Below, piece by piece: positions 8,274 through 16,449 of a stretch of 61,629 nucleotides of DNA. Position numbers and translations under genes: made by a program. The stretch is from Acidobacteriota bacterium (lineage in GTDB: Bacteria > Acidobacteriota > Terriglobia > Bryobacterales > Bryobacteraceae): the NCBI GenBank assembly GCA_023436715.1, contig JAEZIJ010000122.1:1-61629 (forward strand). The letters are read 5' to 3'. How positions within the stretch are numbered: the stretch's first letter is position 1; every line of letters starts with the position of its first letter. The notes under the pieces were generated by a model. It did no database searches. It saw only the letters and a program-made list of their open reading frames with translations, and was not told the origin of the DNA.

Positions 8274-9701
8274 ATGTCTGGTCTGCTTTCGGCACTACAA
8301 TCGGCTGGCAACGCCTTACGCGATTTCGAGAAGGGCGTGGGAGTGGTGCAGAACAATGTCGTCAACGCCTCCACTCCCGGTTATGCGAGACAGGACCTCT
8401 CATTCGCGGCCATTCCTTTCCAGCCCGAGGGGGGCTGGTTCGGCGGCGTTCAGATCAACGGGCTCGGAAACGCCCGCAGCCAGTACGTCGAGCAGGCCGT
8501 GAGACAGGAAGCTCAGCAGCAGGGCTACTATGCGGAAAAGAGCGCCTGCCTTCAGAACGTGGAATCGATCTTCGAGCTCACCGGCAACAGTTCGCTCGGC
8601 GATTCAATCGACAATCTCTTCGCGGCCTTCTCGGCCTGGAGCGCGACGCCGGGCGACCCCGTACAGCGCCTGAATGTGCTCTCGGCCGCGGAAGCCATGG
8701 CCGGCAGCTTCCGGCAGACGGCGGCGGACCTCTCCAGGACCGCCGATTCCGCCATCGAGCAGATGGGCGTGCAGGTGAACAAGGTCAATCAACTGGCAGC
8801 CCGCATCGCCGCGTTGAACCGCAGCGCTCTCACGAGCCCGGGCGGCGCCGCGGCCGGCGAGACGGAGATGCACGCGTGTCTCGAGGAGCTCTCCCAATCG
8901 GTGAACTTCACCACGTTGCAGACCTCCGACGGGGCCTACACGATTCTGCTCGGCGGCCAGATCCCGCTCGTCATCGGCGACACCGCTTACTCGCTGAAGC
9001 TCGATCGCGCCCCGGCCGGCCCGGGCAACGCCCGTCCCGAGGCTGTCGTTTTGGACGCCGCGGGCAAGGATGTGACCGGTCTCATTCAGAGCGGCAGGCT
9101 CGGCGGGCTGCTCTCGGCCCATAACGAGGACATCGCCGCGCTGCTCGGCGGAGCGGCTCAACGCGGTTCCCTGAACGACCTTGCGTTCGCGCTCGCCACG
9201 CGCGTCAACCAGATCCTGTCCTCGGGCCAGGTGGACGATCCCGCGCCGCCGGGCGTGCCGGTTCCCGGCAAACCGATTTTCGTGGTGAGTTCCGATTCCA
9301 CCGCCGCATTGGGCCTCGCCGTGGATTCCTCCGTCGCTCCCGACGACCTGGGGGCGATCGACCCGGGGCCTCCGAAGGCCGCCAACGGCATCGCCTCCCG
9401 CCTCGCCGCGCTGGCCAAACCGGTCTCGGCCGCCGACAAGCTCAACGGCCAGAGCTTCCCGGAGTTCTATGCGGGACTCGCGGCCACGGCCGGCCGTAGT
9501 TCGTCGACGGCCCAATCCGCGAATGCGCGGCAGTCGCGGTTGCTTTCGCAGGCCCGAAGCATACGGAGCGAGATCTCCGGCGTCTCGCTCAACCAGGAAG
9601 CCGCCAAGCTCATCGAGTTCCAGCGTTCCTATGAAGCCACTGCGCGCGTGGTGACTGTGGTGAACGAACTCATGGACACTCTCATGGGCATGATCCGCTA
9701 A
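8274..9701 (+). CDS. flgK: Flagellar hook-associated protein 1 FlgK
   Basis: FlgK forms the first junction zone between hook and filament. The N-terminus MSGLLSALQSAGNALRDFEK followed by NNVVNASTPGYARQ is the canonical rod/hook/HAP helix. The C-terminus carries the matching GVSLNQEAAKLIEFQRSYEA and ends VNELMDTLMGMIR. The central region is variable. At 475 residues the length is normal. It is followed 14 bases later by flgL. Confidence 0.94.
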   Translation: MSGLLSALQSAGNALRDFEKGVGVVQNNVVNASTPGYARQDLSFAAIPFQPEGGWFGGVQINGLGNARSQYVEQAVRQEAQQQGYYAEKSACLQNVESIFELTGNSSLGDSIDNLFAAFSAWSATPGDPVQRLNVLSAAEAMAGSFRQTAADLSRTADSAIEQMGVQVNKVNQLAARIAALNRSALTSPGGAAAGETEMHACLEELSQSVNFTTLQTSDGAYTILLGGQIPLVIGDTAYSLKLDRAPAGPGNARPEAVVLDAAGKDVTGLIQSGRLGGLLSAHNEDIAALLGGAAQRGSLNDLAFALATRVNQILSSGQVDDPAPPGVPVPGKPIFVVSSDSTAALGLAVDSSVAPDDLGAIDPGPPKAANGIASRLAALAKPVSAADKLNGQSFPEFYAGLAATAGRSSSTAQSANARQSRLLSQARSIRSEISGVSLNQEAAKLIEFQRSYEATARVVTVVNELMDTLMGMIR

Positions 9702-9715
9702 GAAGGGAGCAAACT

Positions 9716-10639
9716 ATGATCCGCAGCTTCGACCCTGTAACCGAGCAGTTCCTTACGAGTCTGGAAGCGGCAGCGCGCCGCGCAGACCGGGCCATGCAGG
9801 AAATCTCTTCGGGGAATCGCGTCTCCAGGCCCTCGGACGCGCCCGCCGATATCGTTTCGATCCTGAAAATCCAAGGCGACATGCGCGCGGCGGACCAGGT
9901 GCGGAGCAACCTTGGCTACATCAAGAACGAGGTCGATACGGCCGAAAGTACGATCCAGGTCGCCATCAGCATCCTCGATCAGGTCACCCTGCTCGGAGCG
10001 CAGGCGCTCGGGCTCCAGCAGACGGCCCAGACCCGGGCGGGCATCGCAACCCAGCTTCGCGATCTCCAGCAGCAGCTCGTCGGCCTCACTCAACTGAACG
10101 TTCAGGGCCGGTACGTTTTCAGCGGCGACAACGACCGGGCGCCGCAGTACACGCTGGACGCCACCAACACGGTCACCGGCGTGAATCGAAACTTCCAGGC
10201 AGCCGAAACGCGCCGGATCACCGACGTCCTGGGCAGCTCGTTTTCCGCGGCTCTGACCGCCGAGCAGCTCTTCGACCATCGCAATCCGGACGACAGCATC
10301 GCCGCCGACAACGTGTTCGCCGCCCTGGAACAGTTGGAACAGGGGCTGATCAACAACGACCAGGCACAGATCGAGCAGGCGGTCGCCTCGGTCAAGGAGG
10401 CCGGCGGCTGGCTGAACTCGAACCTGAGCTTCTATGGCGCCGTTCAGAACCGGATCAGCAGCTCGCTGACGGTGGCCGCCAAGTACCAGATCCAGTTCCA
10501 GTCGCAGATGAGGGACAAGCGGGATACCGACTACGCCGAAGCGATCACCGAACTGCAGGCCAGCCGGACCAATCAGGACGCGGCATTGAGCGCGCGCGCC
10601 CGCTTCTCAGGGCGCAGCCTCTTCGATTTTCTCAGGTGA
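9716..10639 (+). CDS. flgL: Flagellar hook-associated protein 3 FlgL
   Basis: FlgL is the second hook-filament junction protein and is related to flagellin. The N-terminus has the flagellin-type pattern with SSGNRVSRPSDAPADIVSIL near residue 31. The C-terminus (SLTVAAKYQIQFQSQMRDKR, then DTDYAEAITELQASRTNQDAAL) is the conserved terminal helix. The 307-residue length is standard. AAGGGAGCAAACT supplies the ribosome-binding site. Confidence 0.93.
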   Translation: MIRSFDPVTEQFLTSLEAAARRADRAMQEISSGNRVSRPSDAPADIVSILKIQGDMRAADQVRSNLGYIKNEVDTAESTIQVAISILDQVTLLGAQALGLQQTAQTRAGIATQLRDLQQQLVGLTQLNVQGRYVFSGDNDRAPQYTLDATNTVTGVNRNFQAAETRRITDVLGSSFSAALTAEQLFDHRNPDDSIAADNVFAALEQLEQGLINNDQAQIEQAVASVKEAGGWLNSNLSFYGAVQNRISSSLTVAAKYQIQFQSQMRDKRDTDYAEAITELQASRTNQDAALSARARFSGRSLFDFLR

Positions 10640-10654
10640 TCCGGAGCGATAATC

Positions 10655-11617
10655 ATGCACGGAGAATCGGCAAAAAGGCATATACCGCAGTCCGAAATCG
10701 ACGCGCTGTTCCAGACGGCAAAGCCTGCCCGCGCGCAGGACGAGGCGGCTCGCTACGATCTGTTGCGCGTGGACCGTATCCCCACGCCGCGGCTGCGCGC
10801 CATCCACATGCTGCACGAGAACTTCGCGAGATCCCTCGGCTCCAGCCTCTCGGCGTACCTGAGATCGTACGTCGGCGTGAGCCAGGCGAGTTTCGAGCAG
10901 TTGTCCTACGCGGAGTTTCTCGAGGGGCTCCCTCCGCGAACCCTCGTCACCGCCTTGAGCCTGCGCCCCTATGACGGATCGGGGGTCCTCGAAATCAACC
11001 CGAGCCTGTTTTTCCCTGTGCTTGAAACGCTGCTCGGCGGAGCGGGCCAGAACAGCGGGGCCATGGACCGGGAGATCACCGAGATCGAGCAGCGCCTGAT
11101 GGACGGCTTCCTGCGCATCGTCGTCCAGCACCTGCGCGACGTCTGGAAGCCCGTCGCGCCCGTCGAGTTCGCCGTGCAAACGGTGGAGAAAGGCCCTCAG
11201 TTTCTTCAGATCCTCGCACCGGCCGAGGCCGTGGTCGCTATTGGCTTCGAGGTTCGGCTGGGTTCCGCGACTGGCACGATGAACATCGCTCTTCCGTCGC
11301 TGTTCGTCAAGATGGTGCGTCAGAAGTTCGATCAGCAGTGGGTGACGCGTAAGGCCGACAACTCGGCCGAGGAGCAGCGGCGGATGCTCCACCTCGTCGA
11401 GCCCTCCGACATTGAATTCGAGGTCTGCCTGGAAGGGGCCCGTCTCTCGGTCCGCGATCTTTCGCAGCTCAAGGAAGGCGACATGCTGTTGCTGGACCTG
11501 CCCGCCGGCTGCGCGGCCCGCGGTCTGGTAAACGGCAATGAGCGGTTCGCGGGGCGCCTGGCGCGCTCGGGGCGGCGCTCGGTGTTTGTCGTCGATGACG
11601 TAGCAGAGGAGGCCTGA
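10655..11617 (+). CDS. fliM: Flagellar motor switch protein FliM
   Basis: FliM is the C-ring protein that binds phosphorylated CheY. Near the N-terminus is IPQSEIDALFQ, the CheY-binding motif. The middle domain (LHENFARSLGSSLSAYLRS) matches the FliM core, and the C-terminal 70 residues are a SpoA domain (LSVRDLSQLKEGDMLLLDLP). At 320 residues the length is normal. Its stop is three bases before motA, within one apparent operon. Confidence 0.93.
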   Translation: MHGESAKRHIPQSEIDALFQTAKPARAQDEAARYDLLRVDRIPTPRLRAIHMLHENFARSLGSSLSAYLRSYVGVSQASFEQLSYAEFLEGLPPRTLVTALSLRPYDGSGVLEINPSLFFPVLETLLGGAGQNSGAMDREITEIEQRLMDGFLRIVVQHLRDVWKPVAPVEFAVQTVEKGPQFLQILAPAEAVVAIGFEVRLGSATGTMNIALPSLFVKMVRQKFDQQWVTRKADNSAEEQRRMLHLVEPSDIEFEVCLEGARLSVRDLSQLKEGDMLLLDLPAGCAARGLVNGNERFAGRLARSGRRSVFVVDDVAEEA

Positions 11618-11620
11618 GGC

Positions 11621-12487
11621 ATGGCTGGACCCAACGAACGGGAGAAACAGAACAGAAAGCGCGAATCCAGGTTAGTCCGGCCGGATCTGTCGGCGTTGCT
11701 GGGGCTCTGCCTTTCCGTGGGCGGTATCCTCGGCGGCCTTGTCCTCGAGGGAGGCCGCGTCGGCGATGTCGCCCAGATCACCGCGGCGCTGATCGTCCTG
11801 GGCGGCACAATCGGGGCGGTCATGCTGACCACACCTTTTTCCATCATGTCGAGCGCCGCCGGACGGCTCAAGCTCATTCTGATGGAGCAGTCGTTCGCTC
11901 CCTCCGAGATCATTGACGCCATCGTGGTCTACGCCGGCAAGGCAAGGAAGAACGGAATCGTGTCGCTCGAGCAGGACGCCATGAACGCGGAGGACCCGTT
12001 CCTGCACAAGGCCCTCACGCTGGCGGTCGATGGCGCCGAACTCCAGTCCATCCGCGAGATGATGCAGCTCGAAATGCGCATGGAGACGGCCGATGCCGAG
12101 ATCGATGCGCGCGTTTTCGAAGCGGCCGGCGGATATGCGCCGACTATCGGCATCATCGGCGCCGTCATCGGGCTCATCCAGGTAATGAAGCACCTGGATG
12201 ACATCAACAAGGTCGGCTACGGGATTGCGGTCGCCTTCGTCGCCACCATTTACGGCGTGGGATCGGCCAACCTCTTCTTCCTTCCGGTCGCACAAAAGAT
12301 CCGGCTGCGCACCCAGCAATCGATACGCATCAAGGAAATGATGCTGGAAGGAGTCGTCAGCATCAGCCAGGGGATGAACCCCCGCCTCATCCGGCGCAAA
12401 CTCAACGCCTTCATACGGGAGCACCGGGAGGGCAAGCGTTGGGTCTTGGAGCAGGCCCAGTCCGCCGTTCGGGAAGCTTCAATCTGA
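11621..12487 (+). CDS. motA: Flagellar motor stator protein MotA
   Basis: MotA is the ion-channel stator subunit that surrounds a MotB dimer and pushes the rotor. Four hydrophobic segments are visible: LSALLGLCLSVGGILGGLVL, ITAALIVLGGTIGAVML, YAPTIGIIGAVIGLIQVM and VAFVATIYGVGSANLFFLP. A charged cytoplasmic loop lies between the second and third. The N-terminus has an extra charged stretch of about 20 residues. A GAGGAGG ribosome-binding site overlaps the end of fliM. motB follows. Confidence 0.93.
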   Translation: MAGPNEREKQNRKRESRLVRPDLSALLGLCLSVGGILGGLVLEGGRVGDVAQITAALIVLGGTIGAVMLTTPFSIMSSAAGRLKLILMEQSFAPSEIIDAIVVYAGKARKNGIVSLEQDAMNAEDPFLHKALTLAVDGAELQSIREMMQLEMRMETADAEIDARVFEAAGGYAPTIGIIGAVIGLIQVMKHLDDINKVGYGIAVAFVATIYGVGSANLFFLPVAQKIRLRTQQSIRIKEMMLEGVVSISQGMNPRLIRRKLNAFIREHREGKRWVLEQAQSAVREASI

Positions 12488-12505
12488 GGCTGGGAAAGGA
12501 GGAAA

Positions 12506-13234
12506 ATGGATTTGCACGGCCAACACGGTCCCGGCCATGACAGGTGGCTGCTCTCATATGCCGACTTCATCACGCTCCTGTTTGCGGTCTTCGTCGTGCT
12601 GTTTGCTTCGGCACAGAACGACAAGGGCGCGGCCAAGCGCGTCTCGGATGCGGTAACCGCAGCTCTGAAATCCGGCCTGTTCAGCATGACCTTCGACGCC
12701 CGGTCGGCCGCTCCCGGCTTGACCGGCGGCGGCAGCGCGGCTGAGGCAGCCGAGTTGATCCCTTCCCTCAAGGCGCTCACCGCCAACCTCAAGGACGAGA
12801 TCGCAAACGGCAAAGTCGAGGTCCGGCTGGAACCGCGCGGCCTCGTGGTCAGTCTCCGCCAGGCCGTGTTCTTCCAATCCGGCGATGCGGCCGTCGACCC
12901 GAACACGTTTCGGATCACCGACAAACTCGCCGCCATCATTCAGGCCCTCCCGAATCCCGTGCGGCTGGAGGGGCACACGGACGCCGTGCCGATCCACAAC
13001 TCCCGGTTCGCCAGCAACTGGGAGCTCTCCGCTGCTCGCAGTATAGCGATGCTTGAACTGCTGGTTGACCGAGGCAAGATCCCGCGCAGCCGGCTCTCGG
13101 TGGCGGGCTTCGCGGATACCGTGCCCGTCAGCTCCAACGAGGATGCCGAAGGCCGGGCGCGCAACCGCAGAGTCGATGTCGTGATCCTGAACCAACTGGT
13201 GGCGCGCGATGCCGCAACCGCGGCCGGAAGGTGA
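12506..13234 (+). CDS. motB: Flagellar motor protein MotB
   Basis: MotB anchors the stator to peptidoglycan. One transmembrane helix follows the short N-terminus (RWLLSYADFITLLFAVFVV), and the Asp of YADF at residue 20 corresponds to the essential ion-carrying aspartate of the family. The C-terminal OmpA-like domain shows LEGHTDAVPIHNSRFASNWE, the LSAARS helix and RARNRRVDVVIL. At 242 residues it is a compact MotB. AAAGGAGGAAA lies upstream. Confidence 0.94.
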   Translation: MDLHGQHGPGHDRWLLSYADFITLLFAVFVVLFASAQNDKGAAKRVSDAVTAALKSGLFSMTFDARSAAPGLTGGGSAAEAAELIPSLKALTANLKDEIANGKVEVRLEPRGLVVSLRQAVFFQSGDAAVDPNTFRITDKLAAIIQALPNPVRLEGHTDAVPIHNSRFASNWELSAARSIAMLELLVDRGKIPRSRLSVAGFADTVPVSSNEDAEGRARNRRVDVVILNQLVARDAATAAGR

Positions 13235-13240
13235 AGGCCT

Positions 13241-14506
13241 ATGACGATGCCGATGGGGGAAGTTATGCCGCAATCGCTCAGCGCGGAACTGTTTTCGCAC
13301 TGCAGGCGCACCGCCGCGCTGGCACAGGAACTGGCGGCGGAGTTGCACATCGATTCACGCCTGCTCCCCGTGCTTGAACATGCGGCGCTCCTGCATCACT
13401 CGCCGGAGGGTGACACAGGCCTCCCGGCGTGTGCAGCACAGGCCGGGAGGCCTGTGTCACCCGGACCGCCGCCCGCGGTCCAGGAAGTTCTCCGGAACCT
13501 CAGGGGCCATGCGGCTGATGGCGGTGACCGCGCCTACAGCACGCTGAGCCACATCGTCAAGACGTGCGACCTGCTCGATCAACGAATGGAAGCAGCGGCT
13601 GACGGGCAGCCCGGAACCATCGACGAGATCCTGAACGAATTGTGGGAAGAGGTCGGCCGCGGACGGCTCGGTTCGGAAGCAGTGGCGGCGCTCCAGGTCT
13701 GTTCCGCCAATATCCTCAGCGAGTTGGCCGAAGTGCCCAGCCGGATGACGGTGAACCCCGTGGTTGCCGAGCAGGTGCGCAGCCTGCTTCTGGTAAAGCG
13801 AGACTGTGATCCGTCCGAGCTTGAAAGCATCGCGAAGAATGACCCCGTTCTGGCCGCCAGCGTGATCCGCATCGCGAACTCGGCAATCTACAATCCTTCG
13901 ATGCGCATAAGCCGCCTCGCGGTGGCCATCTCCTTCGTTGGCACCGAGGTGGTGCGAAATACACTGATCGCGGCAGTGCTGCGGCCCCTTTTCGTCTCCG
14001 CGGGGCTGCGCAGGCTTTGGAATCATTGCCTCCAGACGGCCCAGTTCTGCGAAGCACTCGCCGTGGCTTCGGGGCTCCTCCATCCTGAGGAGGGTTTCCT
14101 GCTCGGCCTGGTTCATGACATCGGCCGCCTCGCGATTCAACATCTGCCGAGGCTGCTGACGGGCCGCTACTCACGCCTTGTCGAGAATGGCTGCCCACCT
14201 GCCTACGCCGAACTCGTCGCTTTTCACTGCGAGCACGGACAGATCGGTGAAGCGGTGCTGTCCGCCTGGGGATTCCCCGCCCACATCACAGAAGCGGTCC
14301 GGAACCACCACCGGCCCGAGCAGTCGCCCGCGAACAACGCATCGCTCCTGTACCTGGCCGAGTGGGGCTTGAGCGCCGGCGAGGACCTCCCCTCCGATGC
14401 ACGGCTCCGGTGCAGTCTCGAACGGACCGGACTCTCCCCGGATACGCTCAAAGCACTAGCCTTCGCGGGCCGCCCGCTGGCCCCGCTTCTTGCCACGCGC
14501 TTGTAG
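13241..14506 (+). CDS. HDOD-domain signalling protein
   Basis: HDOD proteins are related to HD phosphohydrolases and usually serve as regulatory or scaffold proteins, often tied to motility or c-di-GMP. The HDOD core runs from about residue 150: ESIAKNDPVLAASVIRIANS, ISFVGTEVVRNTLI, and LGLVHDIGRLAIQHLPRLL, with the histidine-aspartate pair of LVHDIG present. The gene closes the flagellar run, six bases after motB. The N-terminal segment is interrupted by a perfect 20-base inverted repeat at 13408-13462 that is translated in frame. ATG 13241 is used; ATG 13265 is an alternative. Confidence 0.85.
   Translation: MTMPMGEVMPQSLSAELFSHCRRTAALAQELAAELHIDSRLLPVLEHAALLHHSPEGDTGLPACAAQAGRPVSPGPPPAVQEVLRNLRGHAADGGDRAYSTLSHIVKTCDLLDQRMEAAADGQPGTIDEILNELWEEVGRGRLGSEAVAALQVCSANILSELAEVPSRMTVNPVVAEQVRSLLLVKRDCDPSELESIAKNDPVLAASVIRIANSAIYNPSMRISRLAVAISFVGTEVVRNTLIAAVLRPLFVSAGLRRLWNHCLQTAQFCEALAVASGLLHPEEGFLLGLVHDIGRLAIQHLPRLLTGRYSRLVENGCPPAYAELVAFHCEHGQIGEAVLSAWGFPAHITEAVRNHHRPEQSPANNASLLYLAEWGLSAGEDLPSDARLRCSLERTGLSPDTLKALAFAGRPLAPLLATRL
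13408..13462. repeat. Perfect inverted repeat inside the HDOD gene
   Basis: GGGTGACACAGGCCTCCCGG and its exact reverse complement CCGGGAGGCCTGTGTCACCC flank a 15-base loop. The motif ACAGGCCTCC/GGAGGCCTGT recurs in spacers at 29563-29584 and 59494-59517. The element is translated as about 18 residues between the N-terminal part and the HDOD core, so it looks like an inserted hairpin element tolerated in a linker. Confidence 0.75.
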
Positions 14507-14553
14507 GGCCGCCGACCGTCGTTTTCGTTTCCTAAAGGAGACGATCTGCTATC

Positions 14554-14894
14554 ATGCCCGTTCAGCCCTGCTATGGACCTTCCCCAATGCGAAGCAGTCG
14601 CTCTACTTCAACCTTGGTCCTCATCCGCCGAGGCTCTGGCCCGAAGACCTGCAGTTGCTGCATAACCTCTGGCTTGACTTGAGCCAGCGGGGGCTGGGCT
14701 CCAAGCTCCATCACCACGATGTCGTTCGGGTTGCCCTGCACCGGCTGGACAGCGACCTGCGCTCGCAACGCGCTTCGGAGGTACTGGACGAGTTGCATCA
14801 CGAGGGGGGCGGGCCCGTGCCTGATCGACAGGACGAAAACCTCTTGCCGGCCGTATCCGAACAGGTGCTGTACCAGTACCCAAAAACCGCTTAG
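14554..14894 (+). pseudogene. Possible decayed ORF downstream of the HDOD gene
   Basis: AAAGGAGACG followed by an ATG at 14554 looks like a translation start, but that frame closes after about 42 codons. A different frame continues to 14894 with protein-like sequence (LWPEDLQLLHNLWLDLSQRG, then LHHHDVVRVALHRLDSDLRS). The simplest reading is a small gene with a frameshift near its 5' end. I do not recognise the family. A reading frame on the opposite strand over 14571-15032 is probably a shadow. Confidence 0.35.
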
Positions 14895-15047
14895 CACTGA
14901 AATTCCTGAGAATCCGTTTGATCTAGCTTCCGAGCGCATACTACGATTGCCTCTGGGGAATCCGCACCTAGCACGGCTGTACGTACGTGCCCGCGCTAGA
15001 TCTTGCGAGTTCCCCCCACTTGCGATCCGCATAAGGGCGTACTCGCA

Positions 15048-15188
15048 ATGAACAAGAAATTCGTAGTGATTGTCGGTTTAGTGGCGATTTCCGCAGGCCC
15101 GTCACAGGCGACTTCCCTGCTAGTCCCGATCACCGAAATTCTCAGCAGCGGTGTCGGCTTGGCCGAGGATGCCACGGCTGTTCCATAA
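15048..15188 (+). CDS. Tiny putative exported peptide (46 aa)
   Basis: The frame encodes MNKKFVVIVGLVAISAGPSQ and ends at 15188. It has the shape of a signal peptide: two lysines, a hydrophobic core, and a small-residue cleavage region around Ser-Gln-Ala-Thr, leaving about 25 residues. No strong ribosome-binding site is seen (GGGCG lies about 10 bases upstream). It stands alone in a gene-poor stretch before the HipA-like kinase. I do not recognise it, and it could be a chance frame. Confidence 0.35.
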   Translation: MNKKFVVIVGLVAISAGPSQATSLLVPITEILSSGVGLAEDATAVP

Positions 15189-15564
15189 CTACCCGCAGCA
15201 GCGCTCACGAATTCCCCCCCCATCTGCCAGCGACCACTGCCTCCGCCGTAGCGCCAAGCCAGCCCACTTTGGGAGGAGAGACCTGCACTGCTGGTAGCAA
15301 CACACTCCCCCGGTGCGGTGGTTCAGAGAAAACGGCTAGGACCGCCAGACTGGAACCTCTTTTCGCAAAATCTAGTACTTTTCTTGTTTTCGTGACTGCG
15401 AAAAACGCGTCGCTCGGGCAACTACACCTTATGAAGTACTAATGCGTTTTTCTTATAACGGCAATTTGGCGGTCTCTTTGTACCCATATTCGTGACAGTT
15501 GCGAACTTCAGCCACGACGAACGTACCTGTCTCCGGGTGGCACAAAGGAGGAGGGTTTTCGAGA
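15189..15564. other. Gene-free spacer with interlocked inverted repeats
   Basis: No gene is visible. The right half is clearly AT-richer than its surroundings. TAGTACTT (15373-15380) pairs with AAGTACTA (15434-15441), while GAAAAACGC (15400-15408) pairs with GCGTTTTTC (15444-15452); the order a-b-a'-b' would give a pseudoknot rather than a simple hairpin. A local GTTTTCG/CGAAAAAC hairpin competes with it. It is immediately upstream of the HipA-like gene, so it may be its promoter or leader. Confidence 0.45.
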
Positions 15565-16449
15565 ATGCAACCAAGACTCGCGGCGACTAGGTTCGTGCGC
15601 AAGATGAGAGGTGGAGCGCAATCTCATCTTCTTGAAGCAAACGACGGCCGCTATTATGTCGTGAAGTTCAGCAACAATCCACAGCATCGCCGCGTGCTCC
15701 TCAATGAATGGCTGGGTTACAGACTCATGCACAGGCTGGGGCTACTATGCCCGGAGGGGCATTTCATCGAGGTCACCGGCGATTTCCTGGCAGAAAATCC
15801 TGAAGTTGGCATGCAGTGTGGCACCAAGGGAATTCCTGTTACGCCTGGATTGCACTTCGCCTCCCGATACCCGGGGGTTCCGGGCCAAGTCGCGGTCTAC
15901 GATTTCATCCCTTCGCCGCTGCTTCGGCGTGTGAAGAACTACCAGCAGTTCTTTGGAGTGCTGGCTCTTGATAAATGGGTCGCAAATTCGGATGGGCGGC
16001 AGGCGATCTTCTATTTTTCACAGAGGAATAGCCGCTCCCGTCAACGATGCCTAGTCGCGGCTTTCATCGACAACGGATTCGCTCTCGGTGGGCCGGAGTG
16101 GAGCCTCCGAACCGTAGGACCTCTAGCCGGTCTGTTTCACGATAAATCCCTCTACGAGGGCATAACATCCTGGGACTCCTTTGAGCCATGGCTGAGTCGC
16201 ATCTCCGAAATCCGGGAGCAAGAACTGCGGCGAGCGGTGCTTGAAGTTCCTGTGGATTGGGTTGCGGACGACGGCGGTGCGTTGCTAAGCGTCATCGAGG
16301 CGCTGATGAAGCGGCGGACCAGACTGCCCGACTTGGTGGACGACGTGCGGCGAGCACGCCCGGAGCTGTTCCCGAACTGGAAACCGCCGCGCTCGGGGCC
16401 GCCGCCTTCGAAGATTCGCCGGTCGAACATGCGGAACGCATTAGTGTAG
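15565..16449 (+). CDS. HipA-like kinase-fold protein (HipA_2 family)
   Basis: The protein looks like the stand-alone HipA-type kinase family. MRGGAQSHLLEANDGRYYVV leads to Lys34, the likely ATP-binding lysine. LALDKWVANSDGRQ (Asp136, Asn141) matches the catalytic loop, and FIDNG (Asp169) the metal-binding DxG. The C-terminus reaches the family's usual LFPNW and then a basic proline-rich tail. ATG 15565 is preferred over 15499 because AAAGGAGGAG precedes it. No HipB antitoxin is adjacent. The last 298 bases overlap the convergent glycosyltransferase reading frame. Its substrate is unknown; a role in persistence is not implied by the sequence. Confidence 0.75.
   Translation: MQPRLAATRFVRKMRGGAQSHLLEANDGRYYVVKFSNNPQHRRVLLNEWLGYRLMHRLGLLCPEGHFIEVTGDFLAENPEVGMQCGTKGIPVTPGLHFASRYPGVPGQVAVYDFIPSPLLRRVKNYQQFFGVLALDKWVANSDGRQAIFYFSQRNSRSRQRCLVAAFIDNGFALGGPEWSLRTVGPLAGLFHDKSLYEGITSWDSFEPWLSRISEIREQELRRAVLEVPVDWVADDGGALLSVIEALMKRRTRLPDLVDDVRRARPELFPNWKPPRSGPPPSKIRRSNMRNALV

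Noticed and set aside
14571..15032. Minus-strand frame of 153 codons opposite the decayed ORF
   Set aside because: No ribosome-binding site, no recognisable family, and the plus-strand frame is more protein-like; it is most likely a shadow.
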